A stretch of 64,000 nt of DNA from Streptomyces sp. NBC_00572 (GCF_026341815.1 NZ_JAPENX010000001.1:1054001-1118000), one strand, 5' to 3'; counted from the stretch's first letter, positions 1-9,811 are shown. A program made the numbers and translations. The notes: generated from the letters alone by a model not told the origin.

Positions 1-16
1 CGATTACACTGGTCGG

Positions 17-1777
17 GTGCCTCAACTACGCCTCGCCCTGAATCAGATCGACTCGACCGTCGGAGACATCGCCGGGAACGCCGAGGCGATCGTGCACTGG
101 ACCCGGCACGCCGCCGGACAGGGTGCGCATCTCGTCGCGTTCCCCGAGATGGCGCTGACCGGATACCCCGTCGAGGACCTCGCACTGCGCTCCTCGTTCG
201 TCGAGGCGTCGCGGGTGGCCCTGCGCGGTCTCGCCCGCCGCCTCGCGGACGAGGGCTTCGGCGAGCTGCCGGTCGTCGTCGGCTACCTGGACCGCTCCGA
301 GCGGGCGGAGCCGAAGCTCGGCCGGCCCGCCGGTTCGCCGGAGAACGCCGCCGCCGTGCTGCACCGCGGCGAGGTGGTGCTGCGCTTCGCCAAGCACCAC
401 CTCCCGAACTACGGCGTCTTCGACGAGTACCGCTACTTCGTCCAGGGCGACACCCTGCCGGTCGTCCGGGTCCACGGGGTCGACGTGGCCCTGGCGATCT
501 GCGAGGACCTGTGGCAGGAGGGCGGCCGGGTCCCGGCGGCGCGCAGCGCGCGGGCGGGGCTGCTGCTGTCGGTGAACGCCTCGCCGTACGAGCGGAACAA
601 GGACGACACGCGCCTCGACCTGGTCCGCAAGCGGGCCCAGGAGGCCGGGTGCGTGACCGCGTATCTGGCGAGCACGGGCGGTCAGGACGAGCTGGTCTTC
701 GACGGCGACTCGATCGTGGTGGGCGCGGACGGCGAAGTGATCGCGCGTGCCCCGCAGTTCGTCGAGGGCAGCGTGATCCTGGACCTGGAGCTGCCGGCGG
801 CCGAGGCCGAGGCTCCGGAAGGTCTGGTGAACGACGGGCTGACGATCGACCGCGTGGTGGTCTCGGAGGAGCCGCTGCCGGCGTACGAGCCGGAGCTGAC
901 GGGTGGGTACGCGCACCGGCTCGACGACGACGAGGAGGTGTACTCGGCGCTGGTCATCGGCGTCCGCGCGTATGTCGCGAAGAACGGTTTCCGCTCGGTG
1001 CTCGTCGGCCTCTCCGGCGGCATCGACTCGGCGCTCGTCGCGGCCATCGCCTGCGACGCGCTCGGCGCGGAGAACGTGTACGGGGTGTCGATGCCCTCGA
1101 AGTACTCCTCCGACCACTCGCGCGGCGACGCGGCCGAGCTGGCCCGCCGCACCGGGCTCCACTACCGCACGGTGTCGATCGAGCCGATGTTCGACGCGTA
1201 CATGGGCGCGCTCGGCCTCACCGGCCTCGCCGAGGAGAACCTCCAGTCGCGGCTGCGCGGTACGACGCTGATGGCGCTCTCCAACCAGGAGGGCCACATC
1301 GTCCTCGCGCCGGGCAACAAGTCCGAGCTGGCGGTGGGCTATTCGACCCTGTACGGCGACTCCGTCGGCGCGTTCGGGCCCATCAAGGACGTCTACAAGT
1401 CGACCGTGTTCCGGCTGGCGCGCTGGCGCAACCGGGCGGCGGAGGAGCGCGGCCAGACCCCGCCGATCCCGGAGAGCTCGATCAGCAAGCCGCCCAGCGC
1501 CGAGCTGCGCCCCGGCCAGGTCGACACGGACTCGCTGCCGGACTACGACACCCTGGACGCGGTCCTGGCCCTGTACGTGGACCAGGACCGGGGCCGGGAC
1601 GAGATCGTGGCCGCGGGCTTCGACGAGGAGCTGGTCACGCGGACGCTGCGGATGGTGGACACGGCGGAGTACAAGCGGCGCCAGTACCCGCCGGGCACCA
1701 AGATCTCGGCGAAGGGCTTCGGCAAGGACCGCCGCCTCCCGGTCACGAACCGCTGGCGCGAGACGCCGGCCGGCTGA
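17..1777 (+). CDS. nadE: Glutamine-dependent NAD+ synthetase
   Basis: This cytosolic enzyme makes the last step of NAD biosynthesis: it amidates deamido-NAD with ammonia released from glutamine. The 586-residue product has the usual two parts. The N-terminal nitrilase-like amidase carries Glu44 (in AFPEMALTGYP), Lys126 (FAKHHLPNYG) and the nucleophile Cys162 (AICEDLW). The C-terminal synthetase carries the ATP-binding loop GLSGGIDSALVA near residues 330-340. The start is GTG at 17, only 16 bases into the window, so any promoter lies outside. Its 3' end overlaps the convergent MFS gene by 35 bp. Length and all catalytic residues fit a functional enzyme. Confidence 0.97.
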   Translation: MPQLRLALNQIDSTVGDIAGNAEAIVHWTRHAAGQGAHLVAFPEMALTGYPVEDLALRSSFVEASRVALRGLARRLADEGFGELPVVVGYLDRSERAEPKLGRPAGSPENAAAVLHRGEVVLRFAKHHLPNYGVFDEYRYFVQGDTLPVVRVHGVDVALAICEDLWQEGGRVPAARSARAGLLLSVNASPYERNKDDTRLDLVRKRAQEAGCVTAYLASTGGQDELVFDGDSIVVGADGEVIARAPQFVEGSVILDLELPAAEAEAPEGLVNDGLTIDRVVVSEEPLPAYEPELTGGYAHRLDDDEEVYSALVIGVRAYVAKNGFRSVLVGLSGGIDSALVAAIACDALGAENVYGVSMPSKYSSDHSRGDAAELARRTGLHYRTVSIEPMFDAYMGALGLTGLAEENLQSRLRGTTLMALSNQEGHIVLAPGNKSELAVGYSTLYGDSVGAFGPIKDVYKSTVFRLARWRNRAAEERGQTPPIPESSISKPPSAELRPGQVDTDSLPDYDTLDAVLALYVDQDRGRDEIVAAGFDEELVTRTLRMVDTAEYKRRQYPPGTKISAKGFGKDRRLPVTNRWRETPAG

Positions 1778-2990
1778 CCGGCGGTTCGACCGCCGTGCGG
1801 GGGCTTTTCGCGACCACGCGGGAGGCCCCCTCCCCCGTTCTCCCGCTCCGGTCACGGTCGAGCAGTCCCGCCACCGCGGCGACCGCGAGTCCCACCACCG
1901 TGAGGCCCGCGCCGACGAGGGCCGGCGAGGTCCAGCCCCAGCCGGCGGCGACGGCCGCGCCGCCCGCCCAGGCGCCGCCGGCGTTGGCGAGGTTGAAGGC
2001 GGAGTGGTTGGAGGCGGAGGCCAGCGTGGGGGCGTCCTTGGCCTTGTTCATGACCAGCATCTGGAGCGGCGTGGTGGTCATGAAGCCGACCGCACCGAGC
2101 ACCACGACCGTGACCAGGGCCAGCCAGGGCACGTGGACCGTGAAGCGGAAGGCGACCAGGGTGAGGACGAGGGCGGCGAGCGAGCCGTACAGCGTCGGGC
2201 GGAGCGCCCGGTCGGTCAGCGGGCCCGCGGCGAGCGCCCCGCCGGTCATGCCGAGGCCGAAGAGGGCGAGGACGACGGTGACCGTGGAGTCGCCGAAGCC
2301 CATCACCTCGGTGGTCATCGAGGCCAGGTACGAGTAGACGGCGAAGACGCCCGCGAAGCCGAAGACGGCGGTGAGCAGGCCCAGCAGCACCTGCGGGCGA
2401 CCGAGGGCGCGCACCTCGCGGCCCAGGCTCTGCCGCTCGTCCACCGGGACGTGCGGCACGAGGCGGGCGAGCGCGGCCATGGCGAGCAGGCCGATGACGG
2501 AGACCACGAGGAAGGTGGCCCGCCAGCCGAGGTGCTGTCCGAGCAGGGTCGCCGCCGGTACGCCGAGGATGTTGGCGACGGTCAGGCCCAGGAACATCGT
2601 GGCCACCGCCCGCGCCTGCCGGCCCTCGCGCACGAGCCGGGCGGCGACGACCGCGCCGAGGCCGAAGAACGCGCCGTGCGGAAGCCCGGCGAGGACCCGG
2701 CCGGCGATCAGCCAGCCGAAGCCGGGAGCGAGCGCGGAGGCCAGGTTGCCGACCGTGAAGAGGGCCATGAGCAGGAGCAGCATCCGCTTGCGCGGGACGC
2801 GCGAGCCGAGGGCGGTGAGCAGCGGGGCGCCGACGACGACGCCGATCGCGTACGCCGAGACGAGGTACCCGGCGGTGGGGACGGAGGTGCCCAGGTCGTC
2901 GGCGACCTGCGGGAGCAGGCCCATCATCACGAATTCGGTCGTGCCGATACCGAAGGCGGAGACGGCGAGCGCGAGCAGCGCCAGGGGCAT
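1743..2990 (-). CDS. MFS transporter, DHA1/AraJ-like
   Basis: A 415-residue polytopic membrane protein with about twelve hydrophobic segments. It opens with a family-typical segment including GIGTTEFVMMGLLP, followed by the loop GSRVPRKRMLLLL between the second and third helices, which matches the MFS signature GxxxDRxGRR in position. This subgroup (AraJ, YdhP, Cmr-like) exports sugars or drugs; the substrate cannot be read from sequence. It starts with ATG at 2990 behind an AAGG eight bases upstream. It is convergent with nadE, overlapping its end by 35 bp, and stands as a single gene. There is no adjacent regulator to suggest a ligand. Confidence 0.9.
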   Translation of the reverse strand: MPLALLALAVSAFGIGTTEFVMMGLLPQVADDLGTSVPTAGYLVSAYAIGVVVGAPLLTALGSRVPRKRMLLLLMALFTVGNLASALAPGFGWLIAGRVLAGLPHGAFFGLGAVVAARLVREGRQARAVATMFLGLTVANILGVPAATLLGQHLGWRATFLVVSVIGLLAMAALARLVPHVPVDERQSLGREVRALGRPQVLLGLLTAVFGFAGVFAVYSYLASMTTEVMGFGDSTVTVVLALFGLGMTGGALAAGPLTDRALRPTLYGSLAALVLTLVAFRFTVHVPWLALVTVVVLGAVGFMTTTPLQMLVMNKAKDAPTLASASNHSAFNLANAGGAWAGGAAVAAGWGWTSPALVGAGLTVVGLAVAAVAGLLDRDRSGRTGEGASRVVAKSPRTAVEPPVSRPASRASGS

Positions 2991-3083
2991 GGGAAGGGCC
3001 TTTCCGGAAGATAGTTCTTCAACGGAACAAAGCCTCTCAGATGTTTTCTTCCCGTCTTCCCCGAGTGACCTCGGAACCGGGTC

Positions 3084-4106
3084 TCAGAGCTTCACGCGGG
3101 CCGCGACCGGGAGGTGGTCGCTCTTCGTCTCCGGAAGGGCCCAGGACGACATCGGCTCGACTCCCCTGACCAGGATCTGGTCGATGCGGGCCATCGGGAA
3201 CGAGGCCGGCCAGCTGAAGCCGAAGCCGTCGCCGGCCGCGCCCTGGGTGGAGCGGAGCTGCGAGGTGATGCCGTTGAGCGCCCGGTCGTTCATGGTGCCG
3301 TTGAGGTCGCCGAGGAGGATGATCCGCTCGTGCTTGTCGTCGGAGATGGCCTCGCCGAGGGCGTTCGCGCTGATGTCGCGCTGGTTGGCGGTGAATCCGG
3401 CGTTGAGCTTGACCCGGACGGACGGCAGGTGGGCGACGTACACGGCCACCTCGCCCTTCGGGGTGACGATGTCGGCGCGCATCGCGCGGGTCCAGCCCAT
3501 CCGGATGTCGACCGGCTGCGCGGCGCGCAGCGGCAGCTTGCTCCACAGCCCGACCGTGCCCTGGACGGAGTGGTACGGGTACGCCTCCGCCAGGCCCTTC
3601 TCGTACGCCGGGACCATGTCGCCCTTCAGTTCCTCCAGGGCCAGGACGTCGGCGCCGGACGCGGCGAGCTGCTCGGCCGTGCCCGCGGGGTCCTGGTTGT
3701 CGGCGTTCACGTTGTGGGTGGCGACGGTCAGGTCACCGCCGGCCGCCGACTTGTCGGCGACGAGCCCGCCGAAGAGGTTCAGCCACACCACGGCCGGCAG
3801 CAGCAGGGCGATCAGCGCGGTGGCGGAGCGTCGCAGCAGGGCGACGACGAGGAGGACGGGGACGAAGAGGCCGAGCCAGGGCAGGAAGGTCTCGGTCAGG
3901 CTGCCGAGGTTGCCGACCCGGTTGGGGATGTCGGAGTGGAAGACCATCAGCAGGGTGAGGGCCACCGCGCACAGCGCGAGCAGGATGCCCCGGCGCCAGA
4001 TCCCCCGGTCGTGGCGGAGCCCCCCGAGGGCGGTCCGGAAGCGGGAGGTGGGGGGCTCGTTCCCCGCGCCGCCCTGCTCGGTCTCCGTCATGTCCACCCG
4101 CGCCAT
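3084..4106 (-). CDS. Endonuclease/exonuclease/phosphatase family membrane protein
   Basis: A 340-residue protein with a soluble N-terminus, two to three hydrophobic segments (about residues 35-125, including ILLALCAVALTLLMVF) and a C-terminal EEP fold. Conserved EEP pieces are visible: THNVNADNQDP, LALEELKG (metal-binding Glu), the loop ILLGDLNGTMND and the final KSDHLPVAA with the catalytic Asp-His pair. Family members hydrolyse phosphodiester or phosphomonoester bonds in nucleic acids, phosphoinositides or sphingomyelin; membrane-tethered Streptomyces members have no assigned substrate. ATG at 4106 has GAGGAC upstream. It is monocistronic, lying downstream of and in the same direction as the TetR gene after a gap of about 200 bp. 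Confidence 0.88.
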   Translation of the reverse strand: MARVDMTETEQGGAGNEPPTSRFRTALGGLRHDRGIWRRGILLALCAVALTLLMVFHSDIPNRVGNLGSLTETFLPWLGLFVPVLLVVALLRRSATALIALLLPAVVWLNLFGGLVADKSAAGGDLTVATHNVNADNQDPAGTAEQLAASGADVLALEELKGDMVPAYEKGLAEAYPYHSVQGTVGLWSKLPLRAAQPVDIRMGWTRAMRADIVTPKGEVAVYVAHLPSVRVKLNAGFTANQRDISANALGEAISDDKHERIILLGDLNGTMNDRALNGITSQLRSTQGAAGDGFGFSWPASFPMARIDQILVRGVEPMSSWALPETKSDHLPVAARVKL

Positions 4107-4309
4107 CGCCCGTCCTCACTGCCTTGCTGCCGTGCTGTCTTGCTGCCTTGCTCCGTGACCCGACATCGACACTAGGGGATGACGGGTCCGGCGTACCCCC
4201 CGGAGGACGACAGCTACGGCGTGGCGGGTTCCTGCAGGTGGCGCGCCCGGGCGGGCTGTGACAGAACGCGCACATTTGGCCGGGTCCGGTCTTGTCGTAC
4301 GGACAGCGG

Positions 4310-4969
4310 TCAGTCTCGGGGCCGGAGGCCCTCCATCACGGTGTCGACGACCCGCTCGGCGAGGCCGGGCTCCAGGGAGGCGCCGGGGCGGATGACGGTG
4401 CGCAGGAGCAGCGGGCCCACGAGGAGGTCGTTGACGAACTCGATGTCGAGGTCGTCGCGGATCTCCCCCTGTTCCATCCCGCGCCGCACGGTGTCCAGGC
4501 CGAGGAGGCGGCGCGGTTCGATGACGGTGTGGTGGTAGACCTCCCACAGCCGGGGATACAGCTGCATCTGCGCGAACACGTTGTGGAGCAGGCTGGAGGT
4601 CCGCTTGGCGACGCCGCGTTCGCGCAGCGACTCCAGGAGGACGACGAGGTCGCCCCGGACCGAGGTGCCGGAGAGCACCGGGTCCGGGGGTTCCACCGAG
4701 CGGAGCAGGTCGACGAAGAGCTCCTCCTTGCCGGTCCAGCGGCGGTAGATGGTGGCCTTGCCGACGCCGGCGGTGCGGGCGATCCGCTCGATGGACAGCT
4801 CGGCGAGCGGGACGCCCTCGTCCAGGAGCCCGACGACCGCGTCGAAGACGGCCCGCTCGACGCCCTCGCTCCGGGGCCGGCCCCGCCGGGCGCCGGTCGC
4901 GGCGCCGGTCGCGGCCCCGTCGTCGTGGGTTTCCGGGGTTCCGGGGGTCCCGCCGTCCTGCCGCGACAC
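4310..4969 (-). CDS. TetR-family transcriptional regulator, probable repressor of the adjacent DHA2 exporter
   Basis: A DNA-binding repressor with an N-terminal helix-turn-helix (ELSIERIARTAGVGKATIYR) and a C-terminal TetR_C ligand domain ending near EGLRPRD. I chose GTG at 4969 because GAGGTGGAG sits five bases ahead; a longer form from GTG at 5005 is open but has no good ribosome site. The gene follows the DHA2 exporter on the same strand within about 60 bp, so they probably share one transcript. The 31-bp perfect palindrome at 6748-6778 in front of the exporter is the likely operator, which gives an autoregulated exporter/repressor unit. The inducer is unknown. Confidence 0.92.
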   Translation of the reverse strand: MSRQDGGTPGTPETHDDGAATGAATGARRGRPRSEGVERAVFDAVVGLLDEGVPLAELSIERIARTAGVGKATIYRRWTGKEELFVDLLRSVEPPDPVLSGTSVRGDLVVLLESLRERGVAKRTSSLLHNVFAQMQLYPRLWEVYHHTVIEPRRLLGLDTVRRGMEQGEIRDDLDIEFVNDLLVGPLLLRTVIRPGASLEPGLAERVVDTVMEGLRPRD

Positions 4970-5028
4970 GTGCGCTCCACCTCTCGTTCGGCCCTCGGAC
5001 ACCACCGGCGCCTTCGGCGCCTCGTGTC

Positions 5029-6729
5029 CTACCGTCGGGCCGATTCTCCCGCCTCGGAGGCCGGGCCCGGCACCGAGCCCCGCCGGGCGTCACCGTCCGG
5101 GACGGTTCCGGGTGCCGCGGCGCCCGGTCCGGCACCGCCCGGTTCCGCCGCGCCCGTCGGCGTACGGCCCGGGAGGAAGACCGCGACGACCACCGCGCCG
5201 ATCAGGCCGATCACCGCCGAGGCCAGCGCCGTGACGTGCATGGCGTCCAGGAAGGCGTCGTACGCCGGGGCCACCAGGTCCCGGCCCGCCGGGCCGAGCT
5301 TCTCCGCGACCGCGAGCGTCGCCTCGACGGACTCGCCCGCCGTGGCGCGCAGGGCTTCCGGGACCCCGCCGAGGTGCCCATCGATCTCCCCGCGGTACGT
5401 GGAGGAGAGCAGCGAGCCGAGGACGGCGACGCCGAGCGCGCCGCCGACCTGCCGGAAGGTGTTGTTGATCGCCGAGCCGGAACCCGCCTTCTCGCGGGGC
5501 AGCGCCTGCATGATCGCGACCGTGACCGGCGGCATGATGTGCGCCATTCCCGCGCCCTGGACGAAGAAGACGACCTCCATGACCCAGACCGGGGTCGAGG
5601 CGTCGAAGAAGGCGAAGGCCGCGAGGCCCAGGGCGACGAGCAGCATGCCGGCGGTGCAGACGGCCTTGGCGCCGAAGCGTTCGACGACGAGCCGCGCGCG
5701 GGGCGCGAACACCATCTGCGCGACGGCCAGCGGCAGGATGAGCAGCCCGGACTGCAGGGCGCTGTAGCCGCGGACGCTCTGCAGGTAGAAGGCGGAGAAG
5801 AAGGTCACGCCCATGAGCGCGAAGAAGACGAGCGCGATGGCGGCGACGGCCGCCGAGAACGCGGGCCTCTTGAAGTACGTCATGTCGATCGCCGGGTGGT
5901 CGCTGCGCCGCTCGTGGAGGACGAAGAGGACCAGGACGGCGAGGCCGCCGAGGACCGGGGCGAGGACGGTGGCGTCGGTGAAGTCGGCCAGTTCGCCGCC
6001 GCGGATGATCCCGTAGACGAGGAGAACGAGTCCGACGACGGAGAGCAGCACGCCGGGGATGTCGATGCGGCCGGGCTTGGGGTCACGGGAGTCGGGGACC
6101 AGCCACATCATCAGGGCGAGGGCGATCAGCACGACCGGCACGTTGATGAGGAAGATCGATCCCCACCAGAAGTGTTCGAGCAGGATGCCGCCGGTGATCG
6201 GGCCGATCGCGATGGCGAGGCCGACGCTGCCGGCCCAGATGCCGATGGCCTTGGGCTGCTCGTCGCGCTCGAAGACGTTCATGAGGACGGCGAGCGTGGC
6301 GGGCATGACGAAGGCGGCGCCGAGGCCCATGACGGCCCGGAAGGCGATGAGCTCGCCCGGGGAGCCGGAGAGCGCGGCGAGGGCGGAGCCGATGCCGAAG
6401 ACGGTGATGCCGAAGAGCAGCACCTTCTTGCGGCCGAGGCGGTCGCCGAGCAGGCCGGAGGTGAAGAGGAGGCCGGCGAAGACGAGCGTGTAGGAGTTGA
6501 TCGCCCACTCCAGCTCGCTCTGGGTGGCGCCGATGCCGGTGGGCGCGGGGGCGGCGATCGTCTTGACGGCGACGTTCAGGATCGAGTTGTCGAGGACGAC
6601 GATCAGCAGGCTGAGCATCAGGACGCCGAGGACGGCCCAGCGGCGCCGGTGGACGGCCTCGGGGACCCGGAGTCCGGGGGGCACGGCGGATGCGGAGGAT
6701 GCGGAGGATGCAGAGGACGGCTGTGACAT
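5029..6729 (-). CDS. MFS transporter, DHA2 (EmrB/QacA) family
   Basis: A 566-residue drug:H+ antiporter with about fourteen membrane segments. Motif C of the export families is partly visible ([20 protein letters not shown] region), and the loop [13 protein letters not shown] is a clear motif A. The N-terminus carries a Ser/Ala repeat encoded by 9-bp DNA repeats (6690-6715). Of three in-frame starts (GTG 6738, ATG 6735, ATG 6729), ATG 6729 has AGGG eight bases upstream and is preferred. The gene is divergent from panB and precedes its TetR gene. It likely exports a toxic or self-made compound; the substrate cannot be inferred. Confidence 0.93.
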   Translation of the reverse strand: MSQPSSASSASSASAVPPGLRVPEAVHRRRWAVLGVLMLSLLIVVLDNSILNVAVKTIAAPAPTGIGATQSELEWAINSYTLVFAGLLFTSGLLGDRLGRKKVLLFGITVFGIGSALAALSGSPGELIAFRAVMGLGAAFVMPATLAVLMNVFERDEQPKAIGIWAGSVGLAIAIGPITGGILLEHFWWGSIFLINVPVVLIALALMMWLVPDSRDPKPGRIDIPGVLLSVVGLVLLVYGIIRGGELADFTDATVLAPVLGGLAVLVLFVLHERRSDHPAIDMTYFKRPAFSAAVAAIALVFFALMGVTFFSAFYLQSVRGYSALQSGLLILPLAVAQMVFAPRARLVVERFGAKAVCTAGMLLVALGLAAFAFFDASTPVWVMEVVFFVQGAGMAHIMPPVTVAIMQALPREKAGSGSAINNTFRQVGGALGVAVLGSLLSSTYRGEIDGHLGGVPEALRATAGESVEATLAVAEKLGPAGRDLVAPAYDAFLDAMHVTALASAVIGLIGAVVVAVFLPGRTPTGAAEPGGAGPGAAAPGTVPDGDARRGSVPGPASEAGESARR

Positions 6730-6747
6730 GCCCATCACCCTAGAGGT

Positions 6748-6778
6748 ATTTCGATACGAGACCGTCTCGTATCGAAAT
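6748..6778. promoter_or_regulatory. Perfect 31-bp palindromic operator upstream of the DHA2 exporter
   Basis: Two 15-bp arms (left ATTTCGATACGAGAC) flank a single central C at 6763 and are exact reverse complements. The core GATACGAGAC/GTCTCGTATC is the kind of site bound by TetR-family repressors. It ends about 19 bp upstream of the preferred ATG at 6729, so a bound repressor would cover the promoter. Confidence 0.85.
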
Positions 6779-6945
6779 TCCTGACCGAGCCTTTACGTTT
6801 GCGGGCATGTGAACGAGTCATCGCCACGCCGGTGTGAACAGCGCCACTCCGGCCCACTTCCCCGCCCGCCCGGCGAAGTGCCACCATGGATGTGGTCCGG
6901 GGACGCCGTCAGGGCGCCTCGAGATGACACAAGGAGCCGTGCACC

Positions 6946-7809
6946 ATGACGCTTCAGGCTGCCCAGAAACCGCCCGCCGACAGCAGCAAGGCGCTGTACG
7001 GCGGCAAGGGCACGCGCCGCATCACCGTCCACGACATCGCCGCCGCCAAGACCCGCGGCGAGAAGTGGCCCATGCTCACCGCCTACGACGCGATGACCGC
7101 CTCCGTCTTCGACGAGGCCGGCATCCCGGTGATCCTCGTCGGCGACTCGATGGGCAACTGTCACCTCGGCTACGACACCACCGTGCCCGTCACGATGGAC
7201 GAGATGACCCTGCTCTCCGCCGCCGTCGTCCGGGGCACCAAGCGCGCCCTCGTCGTCGGCGACCTCCCCTTCGGTTCGTACCAGGAAGGGCCCGTCCAGG
7301 CCCTGCGCAACGCCACCCGGCTGGTCAAGGACGCGGGCGTCGGCGCGATCAAGCTGGAGGGCGGCGAGCGCTCGCTGCCGCAGACGGAACTGCTCGTCCA
7401 GGCCGGCATCCCCGTCATGTCCCACCTGGGCCTCACCCCGCAGTCCGTGAACACCATGGGCTACCGGGTGCAGGGCCGCTCCGACGAGGCCGCGCACAAG
7501 CTGCTCCGCGACGCGAAGGCGGCGCAGGACGCGGGCGCGTTCGCGGTCGTCCTGGAGCTCGTACCGGCCGAGCTGGCCGCCGAGGTCACCCGCTCGCTGC
7601 ACATCCCGACCATCGGGATCGGCGCCGGCGCCGGCACCGACGCCCAGGTGCTCGTCTGGACCGACATGGCCGGTCTGACCGGCGGCAAGGTCCCGCGCTT
7701 CACCAAGCAGTACGCCAACCTCCGCGAGACGCTCGGCGACGCCGCGCGCGCCTTCGCCGAGGACGTCAGCGGCGGGGCGTTCCCCGCCGAGGAGCACACC
7801 TTCCACTAG
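6946..7809 (+). CDS. panB: 3-methyl-2-oxobutanoate hydroxymethyltransferase
   Basis: First committed enzyme of pantothenate and CoA synthesis: it transfers a hydroxymethyl group from 5,10-methylene-tetrahydrofolate to alpha-ketoisovalerate, giving ketopantoate. The 287-residue length is normal. Family blocks are present: PMLTAYDAMTASVFDEAG, VGDSMGNCHLGYDTT (metal-binding Asp), AIKLEGGE, VMSHLGLTPQ and LELVPAELA with the catalytic Glu. ATG at 6946 has AAGGAG about ten bases ahead. It is divergent from the DHA2 exporter and followed by a strong hairpin at 7845-7883, so it is probably monocistronic; panC and panD are not in the window. Confidence 0.98.
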   Translation: MTLQAAQKPPADSSKALYGGKGTRRITVHDIAAAKTRGEKWPMLTAYDAMTASVFDEAGIPVILVGDSMGNCHLGYDTTVPVTMDEMTLLSAAVVRGTKRALVVGDLPFGSYQEGPVQALRNATRLVKDAGVGAIKLEGGERSLPQTELLVQAGIPVMSHLGLTPQSVNTMGYRVQGRSDEAAHKLLRDAKAAQDAGAFAVVLELVPAELAAEVTRSLHIPTIGIGAGAGTDAQVLVWTDMAGLTGGKVPRFTKQYANLRETLGDAARAFAEDVSGGAFPAEEHTFH

Positions 7810-7844
7810 GCGTCACAGGTACGCGCAGACCACTGCGGCACCAC

Positions 7845-7883
7845 CCGACAGCCCGCCGACATCCCCCATCGGCGGGCTGTCGG
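7845..7883 (+). terminator. Rho-independent-type hairpin after panB
   Basis: A 15-bp perfect stem, CCGACAGCCCGCCGA (7845-7859) with its complement at 7869-7883, around a 9-base loop. There is only a short T-containing tail (TCGTCTGT), as is usual for GC-rich actinobacterial terminators. It separates panB from the ABC exporter genes. Confidence 0.85.
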
Positions 7884-7904
7884 TCGTCTGTAGGAGGATT
7901 GTCG

Positions 7905-8921
7905 GTGGCGGCTGGTCTAGTGGTGGCCATGACGCGATCACACACCAACGCCGTCGAGGTCCGGGGCCTCGTGAAGCACTTCGGCGCCACCAAGGCCCTC
8001 GACGGGGTCGACCTGGACGTACGGGAGGGCACCGTCCTCGGCGTGCTCGGTCCGAACGGCGCCGGGAAGACCACCCTCGTCCGCTGCCTCTCCACCCTCC
8101 TCGTCCCGGACGCCGGGACCGCCACCGTCGCCGGGTACGACGTGGTGAAGCACCCCCGCCAGCTGCGCCGCACCATAGGGCTCACCGGTCAGTACGCCTC
8201 GGTCGACGAGAAGCTGTCCGGCTGGGAGAACCTGTACATGATCGGGCGGCTGCTCGACCTCTCCCGCGCCGACGCCCGCCGCCGGTCCGACGAGATGCTG
8301 GAGCGCTTCTCCCTCACCGACGCCGCCAAGCGGCCCGCCATGACCTACTCCGGCGGCATGCGGCGCCGGCTCGACCTGGCCGCCTCGATGATCGGCCAGC
8401 CGGCCGTCCTCTACCTGGACGAGCCGACGACCGGCCTCGACCCCCGCACCCGCAACGAGGTGTGGGACGAGGTCCAGCGGATGGTCTCGGAGGGCGTCAC
8501 CGTCCTCCTGACCACCCAGTACATGGAGGAGGCGGAGCAGCTCGCGAGCGAGCTGACCGTCATCGACAAGGGCAAGGTCATCGCCAAGGGCGGGGTCGAC
8601 GAGCTCAAGGCCAAGGTCGGCGGCCGGACCCTGAAGGTCCGCCCGGTGGACCCGGACCAGCTGCCGGCGATGGCCGCCGCGCTCCGCGAGACCGGTCTCG
8701 ACGGTGTCGCCGGCTCGACCGTCGTCCCCGACGACGGCGCGCTGTACGTGCCGATCCTCACCGACCAGCAGCTGACCGCCGTCGTGGCCCTGCTCGGCGC
8801 ACGCGGCTTCGGCATCGCCCACATCGGCACCCATCTGCCCAGCCTGGACGAGGTGTTCCTGGCGATCACGGGCGAGAAGACCGCCGTTTCCGACGAGATC
8901 AACGAGGAGGTCGCCGCGTGA
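7905..8921 (+). CDS. ABC transporter ATP-binding protein, DrrA-like (daunorubicin resistance family)
   Basis: The ATPase of an export-type ABC transporter. Walker A is GPNGAGKTTLV, the Q-loop is GLTGQYASVDEKLSGWENL, the signature is YSGGMRRRLDLA, and Walker B is VLYLDEPTTGLD, followed by a C-terminal domain typical of DrrA proteins (HLPSLDEVFLAITGEK). GTG at 7905 is preferred because AGGAGG lies seven bases upstream; ATG at 7929 is the usual annotation choice but has no comparable ribosome site. The stop overlaps the permease start (GTGA), so the two are translationally coupled. The likely role is drug or lipid export across the membrane. Confidence 0.95.
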   Translation: MAAGLVVAMTRSHTNAVEVRGLVKHFGATKALDGVDLDVREGTVLGVLGPNGAGKTTLVRCLSTLLVPDAGTATVAGYDVVKHPRQLRRTIGLTGQYASVDEKLSGWENLYMIGRLLDLSRADARRRSDEMLERFSLTDAAKRPAMTYSGGMRRRLDLAASMIGQPAVLYLDEPTTGLDPRTRNEVWDEVQRMVSEGVTVLLTTQYMEEAEQLASELTVIDKGKVIAKGGVDELKAKVGGRTLKVRPVDPDQLPAMAAALRETGLDGVAGSTVVPDDGALYVPILTDQQLTAVVALLGARGFGIAHIGTHLPSLDEVFLAITGEKTAVSDEINEEVAA

Positions 8922-9772
8922 GCACGACCACGGTCACCAAGTCCCCCGTCGGCGCGCCGAGTCCGGCTGCGGCGCGGCGCGCGCCCATCGCCGAGGGCCG
9001 GATCGGCCTGCGGGCCAACCTGCGCCACATCGGCGCCCTCTCCCGTCGCAACGCGCTGCAGATCAAGCAGGACCCGGAGTCGATGTTCGACGCCGTCCTG
9101 ATGCCGATCATCTTCATCCTGCTCTTCGTGTACGTCTTCGGCGGCGCCATCTCGGGCAAGGGCAACAACGAGGTCTACGTGAACTACGTGACCCCGGGCC
9201 TGATGGCGATGATGGGCATGAACATCTCGATGGCCGTCGGCGTCGGCATCAACGACGACTTCAAGAAGGGGGTCATGGACCGGTTCCGGACGATGCCGAT
9301 CGCCCGGTCCTCCGTCCTGATCGCGAAGATCGTCGTCGAGGTCGGCCGGATGCTGATCGCCACCTCGATCCTCCTCGGCATGGGCTTCCTGCTCGGCCTG
9401 GAGATCCACACCTCGTTCTTCCACCTGCTCGCCGCCATCGGTCTCTCGATGGTCTTCGGAGCGTCGCTGATGTGGATCTTCATCCTGCTGGGTCTCACCC
9501 TGAAGACCGCGCAGGCGGTCCAGGGCATGGCCATGCTGGTCCTGATGCCGCTGCAGTTCGGTTCCTCGATCTTCGCCCCGCCGACGTCGATGCCCGACTG
9601 GCTGAAGGCCTTCACCGACTACAACCCGCTGTCGAACCTCGCCGACGCCGCCCGGAACCTGATCAACGGCGGCCCGGTCGCCCACTCCGTGTGGATGACC
9701 CTCGGCTGGGCGCTGGCGATCACGGTCATCACGGCCCCTCTGGCGGTGGCCAAGTTCCGCAAGAAGACCTGA
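8918..9772 (+). CDS. ABC transporter permease, DrrB-like (ABC-2 type)
   Basis: The 284-residue membrane partner of the preceding ATPase. After a soluble N-terminus of about 45 residues it has six hydrophobic segments and the ABC-2 type architecture. Conserved pieces include DPESMFDAVLMPIIFILLF, the cytoplasmic segment FKKGVMDRFRTMPIAR and the late ITVITAPLAVAKFRKK. The GTG start overlaps the ATPase stop. It is convergent with the SARP gene, with only about 39 bp between, which contains the small palindrome CCCCGCGGGG. No drug-biosynthesis genes are nearby, so the substrate is not predictable. Confidence 0.94.
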   Translation: MSTTTVTKSPVGAPSPAAARRAPIAEGRIGLRANLRHIGALSRRNALQIKQDPESMFDAVLMPIIFILLFVYVFGGAISGKGNNEVYVNYVTPGLMAMMGMNISMAVGVGINDDFKKGVMDRFRTMPIARSSVLIAKIVVEVGRMLIATSILLGMGFLLGLEIHTSFFHLLAAIGLSMVFGASLMWIFILLGLTLKTAQAVQGMAMLVLMPLQFGSSIFAPPTSMPDWLKAFTDYNPLSNLADAARNLINGGPVAHSVWMTLGWALAITVITAPLAVAKFRKKT

Positions 9773-9811
9773 GTCCGCCACAGGGGTCCCCGCGGGGATT
9801 CCCACGGGGGT

